Source: Siminovitchia fordii DSM 16014 = CIP 108821 (GTDB lineage Bacteria; Bacillota; Bacilli; Bacillales; Bacillaceae_C). From it: a stretch of DNA of 64,000 nt. Location: NCBI RefSeq assembly GCF_000374565.1, contig NZ_KB894690.1, positions 1 through 64,000 of the forward strand, given 5' to 3'. The position numbers and the translations under genes are program-made. Shown one piece after another: positions 26,823-36,174 of this stretch (position 1 is its first letter; each line of letters opens with the position of its first letter). Under the pieces are notes generated by a model that ran no database searches, was not told the origin of the DNA, and was given only the letters and a program-made list of their open reading frames with translations.

Positions 26823-28628
26823 GTGAGTCATGTCTTGCGTAGCAAAAAGCTGTTCTTTTTAATTTTAATTGTTATTCCATTAATGCTTTTGGTAAACGCT
26901 TGCAGTGAAAAATCAGATGTAACCGAAAAGAAAGATTCAGATGCTGCCAATAAAAAAGAGGGAGTAGTATCTGATGAAAAGGCTACGCTCGTTCTTAAAA
27001 ATGGAAGTGTTTACACTTTGGAGGAAGATCAACCGACCGCAGAAGCAATTGCTGCAAAAGGTGGCGAAATCATCTTCGTAGGTAGTAATGACGATGTGGA
27101 ACAATATGTAGGCGATGACACAGAGGTAATTGATCTGGATGGGAAGATGGTATCTCCCGGCTTTATGGATGGTCATACGCATCCATCGGGTCTGTGGCCT
27201 GACAAGCTATTTTCAGTAGATCTCTCAAGTCTTAATACCCATGAGGAGTACATGAAGGCAATAGCTGATTTCATGGATAAAAATCCTGACACCAAAGTCA
27301 TCAACGGCGGTTGTGGATGGAAATACGGGCCTTATGAACAGAAGGATGGTACGAACCTTGGCCCTACGAAAGAGGCCTTAGATGAGGTCGTTCCCGACAT
27401 TCCGGTTATATTTAGCTCTATTGACTGCCACGCCGTATGGGCCAACTCTAAAGCGTTTGAGTTAGCTGGGATAGACGAGAATACACCAAATCCTAAAGGT
27501 GGCGAAATCGTTCGCAATCCGGACGGTTCTCCCCGTGGTGTTGTACGCGAAGGGGGTCATTTGTTCAGCAAAGTAGCAGATATGGCACCGCCACTTTCAG
27601 AAGAGCAGGAAAAAGAAGCCATGTTGAAATTCATTGAAGAAGCTAACAGCTTTGGTATTACTGGTATTCAGCCTCATGGTAGTGGAGAACAGCTTGCGGA
27701 ACTTGAGAAAGAAGGAAAACTCACATTGAGAGTCGCTGCCACATCTTACGTAGGAGCGGAGATGTCGCCAGAGGAGGCAGTTAAACGTATTCAGGACAAC
27801 CGTGAAAAATACAACTCGGATTGGGTTCAGTTCAATACCGCCAAACTATTTGCCGATGGCGTTACTGAAGCTTCGACGGCCCTTTTCCTCGAACCATACG
27901 GTGCAGGGGCTGGCAAGGGCCACAACCACGCCGGTGACTCAGAGTGGGAAGTTGATGAATTCAAGAAAATGGTTACTGCCCTAGATAAAGCAGGAATCCA
28001 GGTGTATACTCACGCCATTGGTGACGCTGCTGTTAGAATGACTATCGATGCGTACGAGAATGCCGCCAATGTGAACGGAGAAAGTAAATCGCGTCACACC
28101 ATCACCCACATTAGCTCAATCGATGAGAACGATATTCCCCGTATGGCTGAATTGAATATCTTGGCCGACCTGCAACCGTTCTGGTTTTACAAAGATCAGT
28201 ACTTCGACACTGAAGCGGCAATGTTAGGGAAAGAACGTGCACTGGCAATGTATCCTGCCCGAAAAATGTGGGATGCGGGTATAACGATTGCCAGTGGCAG
28301 CGACTATCCTCCAACCCCTGATTACCGTCCACTTAACGGGATAGAGATTGGGGTCACGCGAAACAGCCCTTATCCTGAAGAGCAGGACAAGGATATGGTT
28401 CGCAACGCTGACTTTGCGCTCACTGTTGAGGAAATGCTTCAGTCATTTACGAAGAACGTCGCTTACCAGATGTTCCGCGAGGATGACTTAGGGACCTTGA
28501 AAGTTGGTAAGAAGGCAGACATAGTCGTTCTTGGTGAGGATATTACCAAAATTGATCCGAAAAACATCTCTGAAACACCGGTAGTCTATACGATTGTTGA
28601 CGGAAAAATTGTATATAATGCAAAATAA
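26823..28628 (+). CDS. Amidohydrolase family 3 (YtcJ-like) lipoprotein, module A
   Basis: A 601-residue exported amidohydrolase. The signal peptide ends LVNAC with C27 as lipidation site, followed by a charged linker, so the enzyme sits outside the membrane. The metal site begins with GFMDGHTHP, and later histidines occur in YTHAIGDAAVR and HTITHIS; the C-terminal GSDYPP aspartate is present. The C-terminal LGTLKVGKKADIVVLGEDI is typical of the family. The start is GTG 26823 with GGAGGGGTG upstream. Members hydrolyse C-N bonds of varied substrates; the substrate here is unknown. An APC permease follows 369 nt downstream. Confidence 0.88.
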   Translation: MSHVLRSKKLFFLILIVIPLMLLVNACSEKSDVTEKKDSDAANKKEGVVSDEKATLVLKNGSVYTLEEDQPTAEAIAAKGGEIIFVGSNDDVEQYVGDDTEVIDLDGKMVSPGFMDGHTHPSGLWPDKLFSVDLSSLNTHEEYMKAIADFMDKNPDTKVINGGCGWKYGPYEQKDGTNLGPTKEALDEVVPDIPVIFSSIDCHAVWANSKAFELAGIDENTPNPKGGEIVRNPDGSPRGVVREGGHLFSKVADMAPPLSEEQEKEAMLKFIEEANSFGITGIQPHGSGEQLAELEKEGKLTLRVAATSYVGAEMSPEEAVKRIQDNREKYNSDWVQFNTAKLFADGVTEASTALFLEPYGAGAGKGHNHAGDSEWEVDEFKKMVTALDKAGIQVYTHAIGDAAVRMTIDAYENAANVNGESKSRHTITHISSIDENDIPRMAELNILADLQPFWFYKDQYFDTEAAMLGKERALAMYPARKMWDAGITIASGSDYPPTPDYRPLNGIEIGVTRNSPYPEEQDKDMVRNADFALTVEEMLQSFTKNVAYQMFREDDLGTLKVGKKADIVVLGEDITKIDPKNISETPVVYTIVDGKIVYNAK

Positions 28629-28667
28629 AACCGAGCATTTTACAAGAGGAAAACAAAATGCTTATAA

Positions 28668-28706
28668 AAAAGGGACTGCATGAATCTTGCAGGCAGTCCC
28701 TTTACT
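28668..28706 (+). terminator. Terminator after amidohydrolase A
   Basis: AAAGGGACTGC (28669-28679) and GCAGTCCCTTT (28693-28703) form an 11-bp perfect stem; only a short T run follows, so termination may be partial and the permease could be read through. Confidence 0.65.
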
Positions 28707-28997
28707 ATAAATGGTGTTTTTTTAGAAAACTCCTTATAAAATTATTCGGAAAAGTATCTGTTTTTGTGTAGCTTTGAGGTCACAAGCTGCTAGCGCTTTT
28801 CTTAATTTGAGCTCCTCCAATACAAGAATATCTAATGACTTTTTTTGTAGATGTTAAATCAATGAATGTAGGAAAGGGAATCGGGTTCAGTTGCCAGTCA
28901 GGATTCGGTATCGAAAGAAGGGATTGGCCAAATGGTAAAAACGCATTCACTATATGCCTGTCTTTCCTTCATTTAAAGCTGAGAGGTCTGATTTTTT

Positions 28998-30335
28998 ATG
29001 AAACAACCCAATCGAATTGAAAGAAGACTGAAACTAATACATGTCGTTGCTATCGGCCTGGCATACATGGCACCAATGGCGGTGTTTGATACTTTCGGAA
29101 TCGCATCGGACATTTCATCGGGCCATGTGCCGGCTGCATATATTGTTGTATTTATTGCCATTCTGTTTACTGCACTCAGTTATGGAAAGCTTGTCAGGCA
29201 ATTTCCTAATGCAGGATCGGTCTATACGTATACGAGGAACATTATCAATCCTTATTTAGGTGTCATCGTCGGATGGGTCACTTTTATTGCCTACATCGCG
29301 CTGCCGATGATCAATGCTTTACTTGCTGACATTTATCTTTCCGCCGGCTTTCCTAATATCCCGGGATGGGTCTGGGTAGTGGGTTTAATCGCCATCATCA
29401 GCTTTTTAAATATCTTTGGTGTAAAAATTGCGGTGTCTGTAAACCTGCTTCTTGTTGGATTCCAAGCACTTGTCGGGATTATTTTTACGTATTTAACCAT
29501 TCGCTCAATCGTCAAAGGGCCGGAAAGTTTTATGGCCATTGGTGACATTTTTCCTTCCGGTGATGATGTATCAGGATTATTCGGGGCAGCGGCCTTATTA
29601 GCTTTATCGTTTATTGGATTTGATGCGATTACGACGTTATCAGAAGATACGGTAAAACCTAAAAAGACCATACCGAAAGCGATCCTTCTTGTGGCAGGGA
29701 TTGGGGGCGTTTTCTTTTTTGGAGTTACTTATTTTATGCAGTCTCTTTTTCCGGACGTTTCCATTTTCAACGATATTGAAGGAGCCTCTCCGGAAATTGC
29801 CAAGATCATCGGCGGGAATTTATTCCTATCCTTTTTCCTTGCAGGAGCATTGTTTTCTTGTTTCGCCTCAGGTTTGGCCTCGCAGTTAAGCGCTTCAAGA
29901 CTGCTGTATGCCATGGGAAGGGACGGCGTGCTCCCGAAACGTTTCTTTGGCTATTTGCATCCAAAATATAACTCGCCAGTTTTTAACATCCTGCTTATCG
30001 GACTTTTGGCACTTTCGGCTATTTTTCTAAGCCTGGAAGCGGCTTCTTCCCTTATCAATGTGGGAGCTTTTACTGCTTTTTCATTCGTGAACCTTTGTGT
30101 GATCATCAACTTTTTCAGACATAAGGGACCGCGTAAGTTTGGCCTTATCGTTGGAAACCTTATCTTCCCATTGATCGGATTGGCATTTGTCATTTACCTG
30201 TGGGCAAACCTCGATACCTATTCCATCATAGCAGGAGGGATCTGGGCTCTGTTGGGTATTGTTTACATTGCAATTACAACTGATTTCTTTAAAAAGGAAC
30301 CGCCGCAGATTGCCTTTGACGAATTGGATGCTTAA
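28998..30335 (+). CDS. APC family amino acid/polyamine permease, module A
   Basis: A 445-residue transporter with about twelve transmembrane segments of the LeuT-like fold. Family signatures are GLAYMAPMAVFDTFG in helix 1, PNAGSVYTYTRN in helix 2, and SFIGFDAITTLSEDTVKPKKTIPKAI in the helix 6 region. The C-terminus ends with FFKKEPPQIAFDE, a tail shared with the other two APC proteins in this window. The substrate is not known; the neighbour is an amidohydrolase, so uptake of the hydrolysis product or the parent compound is plausible. Confidence 0.9.
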   Translation: MKQPNRIERRLKLIHVVAIGLAYMAPMAVFDTFGIASDISSGHVPAAYIVVFIAILFTALSYGKLVRQFPNAGSVYTYTRNIINPYLGVIVGWVTFIAYIALPMINALLADIYLSAGFPNIPGWVWVVGLIAIISFLNIFGVKIAVSVNLLLVGFQALVGIIFTYLTIRSIVKGPESFMAIGDIFPSGDDVSGLFGAAALLALSFIGFDAITTLSEDTVKPKKTIPKAILLVAGIGGVFFFGVTYFMQSLFPDVSIFNDIEGASPEIAKIIGGNLFLSFFLAGALFSCFASGLASQLSASRLLYAMGRDGVLPKRFFGYLHPKYNSPVFNILLIGLLALSAIFLSLEAASSLINVGAFTAFSFVNLCVIINFFRHKGPRKFGLIVGNLIFPLIGLAFVIYLWANLDTYSIIAGGIWALLGIVYIAITTDFFKKEPPQIAFDELDA

Positions 30336-30337
30336 TA

Positions 30338-30372
30338 ATGGACAGGGATGATTCGAATCCCTGTCTATTATT
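30338..30372 (+). terminator. Terminator after APC permease A
   Basis: GACAGGGAT pairs with ATCCCTGTC, followed by TATTATTGTG. Confidence 0.7.
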
Positions 30373-30738
30373 GTGTAAATGAAAACCATACGCTAGTTGT
30401 ACGGTTCCGGATAGCTTGTGGCGGGGTATTAAAAAAGCTACTCCTCACTCCTGGTGTTACAATAAATTTTGGTTCGCCAACAAGTATGCCGTTTATTGGT
30501 AAAAATATTTTGTTACTAAGAATTAGAGGTACGGTAAGAATTCCTTCTTTTTTGAGGCATTTTTGCCGGATTTTTTCGAGAAGATAGTTTTAAATTTTTT
30601 GAGTTCTACGTCATTTTTTTCACCATTAACGACCCTCCTTTTAAATTTATGAGTCTATTATAAAAAGTGACGCAGAAAGACTAATTATACATCGGTTTTT
30701 ATTTAAATGAACCTTAAGCTTAACTAGGGTGTTAAGAG
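30373..30738. other. Spacer, nothing recognised
   Basis: AT-rich. Short frames are seen on both strands but none has a ribosome binding site or a recognisable motif. Confidence 0.4.
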
Positions 30739-31704
30739 TTAGTATAATATTTTATCTGAAAGATTCGGCTGTACAATATCAGAGATTGCAGTATAAATGT
30801 TCGGTGGATACTCAGCAAGTCGGTGACATAAATATAAATACCAATCTTTCCCATATGTTAAGTACACTTTTGTTTGGTAACCCTTTTCCTTTAGATCACA
30901 TATCAAGTCAGAACCGATTCCATATAGCATTTCAAATTCTACATTAGGTTGTTGGACATGTTTACGATGAAGTAATTCCTGAATAATTACCTCATCGTGA
31001 GTTGCAATGGATACAGGATGATTTGCTGCTACGAGGATGTCCACAAGTGACAGATAACGTTCGGTTAATTCTTCAGATCTACCAATAGCGATTTCAGCAG
31101 ATTCCTCATAAGCACCTTTTACAACTCGTATTCTCCCAGGATAATGAATGAGTTCCTTAATATCATCACTGGATCGGTATAAATGTGCCTGCAGCGTTAT
31201 ACCTACATTTGGATATTGCTCAGTCGCCTTTTTATAGATATCAAGAATGGCGTCCGTTTTTGATGATTCCTCCATACTGATCATAAGTGTAATCCCGTAT
31301 TGACTTGTTTGCTCAGCTATTTCAATTAAATGCATATAAGCTAAGTCTGGATTCAGAGATAATCCAATGTGCGAGAGATCAAGAGAAACAGTTTGCTTCA
31401 TTGACATGGAACCCATTTTTCCTATAAGATTCAAGAATTCCTCTTTGACTTTTATACAATCCTCTAACTCTTTCGTATTTTCTCCAATGTATTCAAGTGA
31501 AATAAAATATCCTTTTGAAATCAGCTCATTTGCTATCTCGATTCCATCTTGTTTATATTCCCCTGTAACAAACCGTTTGGCAGCCTTCAATAATGATGGA
31601 TATAGTTCATTGGACTGTTGGATATAAGATTTAATATGTTGATTTCGTGCAATCGATTTAAGTGCTTTAGAGACCTGGGCTTCCTGGTTTTTCATTATAA
31701 TCAT
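30739..31704 (-). CDS. Proline dehydrogenase (PRODH, FadM/PutB-like)
   Basis: A 321-residue FAD enzyme that oxidises proline to pyrroline-5-carboxylate. It has the TIM-barrel pattern of bacterial monofunctional PRODH: SLDLSHIGLSLNPD, LMISMEESSKTDAIL, VGITLQAHLYRSSDDI, RIRVVKGAYEES (with the conserved K and E), IATHDE and FEMLYGIG, then the C-terminal VYLTYGKDWYLYLCHRLAE containing the conserved R. The start is placed at 31704 with AAGGAGA just upstream on the minus strand; 31695 is an alternative. A MocR regulator is transcribed divergently, 111 nt away. No P5C dehydrogenase gene is in the window. Confidence 0.9.
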   Translation of the reverse strand: MIIMKNQEAQVSKALKSIARNQHIKSYIQQSNELYPSLLKAAKRFVTGEYKQDGIEIANELISKGYFISLEYIGENTKELEDCIKVKEEFLNLIGKMGSMSMKQTVSLDLSHIGLSLNPDLAYMHLIEIAEQTSQYGITLMISMEESSKTDAILDIYKKATEQYPNVGITLQAHLYRSSDDIKELIHYPGRIRVVKGAYEESAEIAIGRSEELTERYLSLVDILVAANHPVSIATHDEVIIQELLHRKHVQQPNVEFEMLYGIGSDLICDLKEKGYQTKVYLTYGKDWYLYLCHRLAEYPPNIYTAISDIVQPNLSDKILY

Positions 31705-31732
31705 ACATCTCCTTTTTACTATTTGAATCACT

Positions 31733-31792
31733 TTATCATGATAAACTGGTTTATATTAGTGCCACTTATTATGTTTTTTGATGGTACCACTT
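31733..31792. promoter_or_regulatory. Candidate MocR operator in the PRODH/MocR divergent promoter
   Basis: Within the 111-bp divergent region there is a perfect 12-bp palindrome TTATCATGATAA (31733-31744). Two direct repeats follow: GTGCCACTT (31759-31767) and GTACCACTT (31784-31792), 25 bp apart. Direct repeats spaced by more than two helical turns are the usual form of MocR-type binding sites such as that of GabR. Confidence 0.55.
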
Positions 31793-31815
31793 TTATAGAA
31801 GGAGAAAATGCAAAT

Positions 31816-33234
31816 ATGCTTTGGATACCTATTGACCGCTCGCTGGATATACCTTTAATTAAGCAAGTTTATCAGCAAATACGAGAACGGATATTAAATG
31901 GTCAGCTAAAATCGGATGAAAAACTACCATCTACCAGGGAACTATCTTCTGAATTAAAAGTCTCTAGGAATGTCATTTTAGAAGCATATGATCAACTATT
32001 GGCCGAAGGATTTTTAGTTTCTCGAAGGGGTTCGGGGACATTTGTTGCTGTAGGAGCTTTTTTAGAACAACATAAAAAGGCATCCCCATTACACTCTTTT
32101 ATTAGGGATGAAAAAGACGAAAAAGATGCTGATATTATTAACTTTCGTTCAGGAATACCTGCATTGGATTTGTTCCCACGTAAGATATGGGCAAAGTTAT
32201 CCTCTACCATATGGAACGAGACATCTCCCTCAGTGTTTGGATATGATTTTCCTGAGGGGCGTCCGGAATTAAGACAGGTTTTATCACATTATTTACTGAA
32301 AACGAGAGGTGTTGACTGTCATCCAGATCAAATTGTGATTACTTCTGGTGCAACTCAAGCAATGACACTTGTTTCCAAATTACTTTTATCACCGAATGAT
32401 ACGGTAATAATGGAAGATCCAATCACTAATGATATTCAAACGATATTTAAAACAATGGGTGCGCAGCTTTATCCCATACCTGTTGATCAATATGGAATGA
32501 AAACATCTTGTTTGCCATTAAATAAAAATCCAAGATTCGTTTTTGTTACTCCATCTCATCAATTTCCTATAGGAGGAGTGTTACCAATTCAACGACGGAT
32601 TCAATTGATTCATTACTCAAGAAAAACTAATTGTTATCTTGTTGAGGATGATTATGACAGTGAGTTTCGGTATGAAGGCCCGCCTGTAAGCTCATTACAG
32701 GGATTGGACCCTGAACGTGTATTATACATAGGTTCATTCAGCAAAATCTTATCACCCGCCCTTAGAATGGGATATTTAATTCTACCTTTACAGCTCATTG
32801 AACAGTGCCGGAAGCTAAAATGGTTTTCGGATCTACATACACCTTCATTAGATCAGCTTATACTTGCACGTTTTATAAAGGAAGGCCATTTGGAACGGCA
32901 TATTTCCAGAATGAAGAAGACTTATAAATGCCGGAGAGATTTTCTTATTAATTGTTTAAAAACAACATTTTCAAATAAGATTAATATTTTGGGTGACTCC
33001 ACAGGCCTACACCTCATTATTGAATTTAATGAACAACATTTTTCAAAAGAATTACTTGAAGAAATTGAACAATTGGGAGTTAAAATTTATCCAGTTGAAG
33101 ATCATACAATTGAAAAAGGAAAATATCCTAATCAAATTATTTTGGGTTATGGACATCTAAACAATGACGAAATTAAAGAAGGCATAACTAGAATGTGTCA
33201 AGCAATAAATAAAAGTAATAATAAAAGAAAATAA
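31816..33234 (+). CDS. MocR-type regulator (GntR HTH fused to aminotransferase-like domain)
   Basis: A 472-residue two-domain protein. The N-terminal winged helix (about 10-75) has IRERILNGQLKSDEKLPSTR and ELKVSRNVILEAYDQLLAEG. The C-terminal fold type I domain (about 110-465) includes ITSGATQAMTLVSKLLL, VEDDYDSEFRYEG and the PLP lysine in SFSKILSPALRMGYL. The ATG at 31816 follows AAGGAG by 11 nt; the long in-frame extension upstream runs through the divergent promoter. By position it should control the proline dehydrogenase gene and itself. Confidence 0.9.
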   Translation: MLWIPIDRSLDIPLIKQVYQQIRERILNGQLKSDEKLPSTRELSSELKVSRNVILEAYDQLLAEGFLVSRRGSGTFVAVGAFLEQHKKASPLHSFIRDEKDEKDADIINFRSGIPALDLFPRKIWAKLSSTIWNETSPSVFGYDFPEGRPELRQVLSHYLLKTRGVDCHPDQIVITSGATQAMTLVSKLLLSPNDTVIMEDPITNDIQTIFKTMGAQLYPIPVDQYGMKTSCLPLNKNPRFVFVTPSHQFPIGGVLPIQRRIQLIHYSRKTNCYLVEDDYDSEFRYEGPPVSSLQGLDPERVLYIGSFSKILSPALRMGYLILPLQLIEQCRKLKWFSDLHTPSLDQLILARFIKEGHLERHISRMKKTYKCRRDFLINCLKTTFSNKINILGDSTGLHLIIEFNEQHFSKELLEEIEQLGVKIYPVEDHTIEKGKYPNQIILGYGHLNNDEIKEGITRMCQAINKSNNKRK

Positions 33235-33468
33235 GTCGTTGTAGGCGGTTCAATTAGATTATCTAAAAATGGAAGGTGGGAGAGAGGGTGGAAAAGCTAC
33301 AAATGTATTGCCCCCAACTAAATATTGTTAGTTATTCAAGAATCGGGCCAGATTGTTGAATAAAGAAATTTAGCAATCGAGAAGAAATTATTGATTGTTA
33401 TGTGTGCTAAACTTGACTCTGCCAATAACGATAATAATTCTATCAATGTGAACAAAGGAGAACTGAAA

Positions 33469-34044
33469 ATGAGAAAACTCGTTCTATTTCTGCACGCATC
33501 GCTTGACGGTTTTGTAGAAGGGCCAAACGGTGAAATGGACATTGGCTGGGTTTCCTACGATTCTGATTTGGAGAAACACGCGAAAGAAATTCTAAGTAGT
33601 GCCGACACTGTCATTTGGGGACGTGGGACTTATCAGATGATGCACAGTTACTGGCCATCTGTGCCTTCGAACCCATCAGCTTCGCAGTATGAACGGAATC
33701 ATGCCGAGTGGATTGAAAAGACAGCCAAAATCGTTTTTTCCACGACGCTGGAGAAAGTCGAATGGAACAATTCCAGACTGGTGAAAGAAGATGTTGAGGA
33801 AGAGATCAAGAACCTCAAACAGCAACCAGGCAAGGATATGGTCATCCTAGGCAGTCCTAGATTCGCACACTACCTTATGCAGCTTGATTTAATTGATGAG
33901 TATAAAATTACGGTTTCTCCCGTCCTAGTCGGCAGCGGGTTGCCGTTATTCCAAGGTCTCAAGGAGAAGATCAATCTTAAACTTATCGAAAACAAGACAT
34001 TTGATTCTGGAGCCATAGGTCTCGTTTACCAGACGGTTAGATGA
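33469..34044 (+). CDS. Dihydrofolate reductase family protein (RibD C-terminal domain, YyaP-like)
   Basis: A 191-residue protein of the RibD_C/DHFR-like fold. It has the N-terminal RKLVLFLHASLDGFVEGPNG, the nucleotide-binding DTVIWGRGTYQMM, and the C-terminal KDMVILGSPRFAHYLMQLDLIDEYKITVSPVLVGSG. The real reaction of YyaP-type proteins is not known; NADPH-dependent reduction is inferred. ATG 33469 has AAAGGAG at 33454-33460. It stands alone. Confidence 0.85.
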   Translation: MRKLVLFLHASLDGFVEGPNGEMDIGWVSYDSDLEKHAKEILSSADTVIWGRGTYQMMHSYWPSVPSNPSASQYERNHAEWIEKTAKIVFSTTLEKVEWNNSRLVKEDVEEEIKNLKQQPGKDMVILGSPRFAHYLMQLDLIDEYKITVSPVLVGSGLPLFQGLKEKINLKLIENKTFDSGAIGLVYQTVR

Positions 34045-34659
34045 CCTTGTCACCTAAAGTAGATTACGCTAACCGTATTACGTTAGCACAATAAAAGCAG
34101 CGGCAGTCTAGGTCTTTCGAGTTCCTAGTCCGTTACAGCTTTTTTTACGAGTCAGTCTAATTCAGTTTGTCGGGTGATCGACAAACTTTATTTTAAACCA
34201 ACAGCAACCCCTTTTTCTTATTTTTAAGTAATAGGGGAACAATGGAAATTGTAATTGTATTATCTTGAAATCAAGTCTTCCATATAAGGGCGCTTTTCTT
34301 TAATAAGAGGCGTCTTTTTATATTGCTTCTGATTCTGGAATAACTTATTTAATAGATTGGATTATGTTTAAAGTATAGAAGAGATTGTGAAGGTTTCTAC
34401 TTAAACTGACGGGGCTTTACTTCAACGTACGCCCCATTCTTCTTCAACCAATGGGCAGGACTAAAGATGCCGCGGGGATGCGGGTGGGTGCGGTACCCTA
34501 AGAAGTATGCTTATAAGAAGGTTTACAACCTGACTACATTTGATATATTTTAATTGATAATGAAACTGTTTAAAAACTAAAACCGTCATATTCCATTAAA
34601 GGGCTAGATTGTTGAATAAAATAAGATAGCTGGACATTGCTGACAAAGGAGTAATAATT
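34045..34659. other. Spacer with one or two terminators
   Basis: A hairpin near 34094-34149 may also end the preceding gene. The rest is AT-rich with no frame that looks real. Confidence 0.4.
34163..34196 (+). terminator. Intrinsic terminator
   Basis: AGTTTGTCG (34164-34172) and CGACAAACT (34179-34187) form a 9-bp perfect stem followed by TTATTTT. Confidence 0.75.
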
Positions 34660-34944
34660 ATGTGGTTAATATTAGGGCTAATCGCCATAGTAACAACTTT
34701 TATAAATCTTTATATGTATGGAACAGGCAAAGATTATAAATTGGCAATGGCAATGGGTTTATCTTTTACAGCACTAACACTTGTTGCAGAATACAGTATG
34801 GTGTCCGATTGGGTAAAGGTGGAAGATTGGTCTGCTTTATTAGATGTAGTGCCTACGATGGAAATAGCGTTATGGGTTTTGACGATTATATCGATTTTAT
34901 TAAATATAACTCCTATACTTTTAGAGCTAAAAAATAAAAAATAA
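34660..34944 (+). CDS. Small membrane protein, unknown function
   Basis: A 94-residue protein with three hydrophobic stretches (about residues 2-20, 29-48 and 67-88) and a short lysine-rich C-terminus. AAAGGAG lies 9 nt before the ATG, which supports real translation. No family was recognised. It is isolated, with a hairpin downstream at 35020. Confidence 0.7.
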   Translation: MWLILGLIAIVTTFINLYMYGTGKDYKLAMAMGLSFTALTLVAEYSMVSDWVKVEDWSALLDVVPTMEIALWVLTIISILLNITPILLELKNKK

Positions 34945-35019
34945 TTACTTGTTGTCGTATTATTTATATAATGTGAAATCTTTATGTATAACTAAACTGG
35001 CTAACCTTATATTACGAAC

Positions 35020-35056
35020 GGGCGCTTTAACGGAAAAAAGAAGCGCCCTAAATTTC
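35020..35056. terminator. Hairpin downstream of the small membrane protein
   Basis: GGGCGCTT (35020-35027) and AAGCGCCC (35041-35048) form a GC-rich stem followed by TAAATTT. Probably a terminator despite the weak T tract. Confidence 0.55.
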
Positions 35057-35280
35057 AATATCAGGTCATTTTATAGAATAACGTACTTGGGGGTATAGCA
35101 AAATTATGGAGTTTTATACGGTTTTACCAATTTGAAAATGCTTAGATAAACAGATAGCAATTAAAGATTCAGATAGTGTGCAGGTTTGTTTAATTCAGAG
35201 AAAGTATAAAAACTCTTGGGACAAGCTTATTCATTATTTGCCATTATCCTTTTTGGAAACCATAACTATTGATGAGTAAA

Positions 35281-35421
35281 CAATGGGGATTCGACTAATC
35301 TTACCTTCGGCGCCATCGGCGAAAGGATCAAGTCAACTTGCTGTGGTGGCTGAAGAACTTCCTGATCAAAATTCGCCTTGTGCTTGTCTCCTAAGGCTAA
35401 GCGGCGCCTTGCGCTTTTCTT
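35281..35421. repeat. Dispersed intergenic repeat, type II, copy B
   Basis: It contains AACTTGCTGTGGTGGCTGAA, TGCTTGTC and GGCGCCTTGCGCTTTTCTT, strings that recur in copy D at 35.7-35.8 kb. Non-coding. Confidence 0.6.
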
Positions 35422-35480
35422 AGTGGTATAGGAATTTATAAAATCGTACAAAGTGTATACCTCTGTGAAAAAGTTTTCTT

Positions 35481-35672
35481 CGTCCAGCTTCGACGGACAG
35501 GATGTCCTAGTGCCACCGAAGCTACAGGACGTGGCGTTTTGAGGAGGCCAGCGCCTATCGACTAGCAAACTTCGGGGCTCCTCCCTACGATAAGTCAACA
35601 TCGATTCGCCTTATCAGGCTCATCGTGTTTCCTTTATCTCTTACGGAAGCCCCTCCAGTCTAGCTTCAACGT
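35481..35672. repeat. Dispersed intergenic repeat, type I, copy C
   Basis: It starts CGTCCAGCTTCGACGG and contains AGCGCCTATCGACTAGCA, CGATAAGTCAACATCG and CTTTATCTC, then CTCCAGTCTAGCTTCAACG, where it merges into the type II copy that follows. The internal GACAGGATGTCCTAGTGC block is shared with copy A. Confidence 0.7.
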
Positions 35673-35822
35673 CTAGCCCCTCGAGGTCACAAGCCAATTC
35701 CCTGTGGTGGCTGAAGTACTGCCTCCTCGGGAATCGTCTTATGCTTGTCGGGGCTAACCAAGGCGTTTCCGCATTTCGGCTCGGTTTGTACGTCGATGAG
35801 CAAGGCGCTTCCGCTTTTGTTA
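35663..35822. repeat. Dispersed intergenic repeat, type II, copy D
   Basis: It starts with AGCCCCTCGAGGTCACAAGC, contains CTGTGGTGGCTGAAG and ATGCTTGTCGGGGCTAACCA, and ends CAAGGCGCTTCCGCTTTTG. This is a common Bacillaceae intergenic repeat type. Confidence 0.7.
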
Positions 35823-35881
35823 TCTTTAGGAAAGTATAAATCCTCACGACTGTGGAGTACATGTTAAAAACGGATTCTGCT

Positions 35882-36031
35882 ACGTCCAGCTTCAGCACCT
35901 ATCGACTAGCAGACTTCGCGCCTCCGCCTACGATAAGTCAACATCGGCTTCTTTGTCGCCGTGTTTCCTTTATCTCGTTGGAGTCACTCCAGTCTGTACG
36001 TCGATAAGCAGGCGCTTGCGCTTTTGTTATG
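35882..36031. repeat. Dispersed intergenic repeat, type I, copy E
   Basis: A compact full copy: ACGTCCAGCTTCAGCACC, TCGACTAGCAGACTTCGCGC, CGATAAGTCAACATCGG, CTTTATCTCGTTGGAGTC, CTCCAGTCTGTACGTCGAT and GGCGCTTGCGCTTTTG. It is the best reference for the type I unit in this window. Confidence 0.75.
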
Positions 36032-36133
36032 CAATGTTCGCTTTTCGGGAAAACGGGCAAACATATGTCATGATATTATGATTTTTCAGAAGTGAAGTAT
36101 TTGGGCTGATAGGCAAGTTACCAAATCCAGCTT

Positions 36134-36151
36134 CAGGTAATAAGTTACCTG
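36134..36151 (+). promoter_or_regulatory. Hairpin in the cwlJ leader
   Basis: CAGGTAA (36134-36140) and TTACCTG (36145-36151) form a perfect stem with a 4-nt loop about 10 nt before the cwlJ ribosome binding site. It has no T tract, so a role in RNA stability or translation is more likely than termination. Confidence 0.4.
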
Positions 36152-36174
36152 TATAAGCCGAAGGTGGTGAGAAA

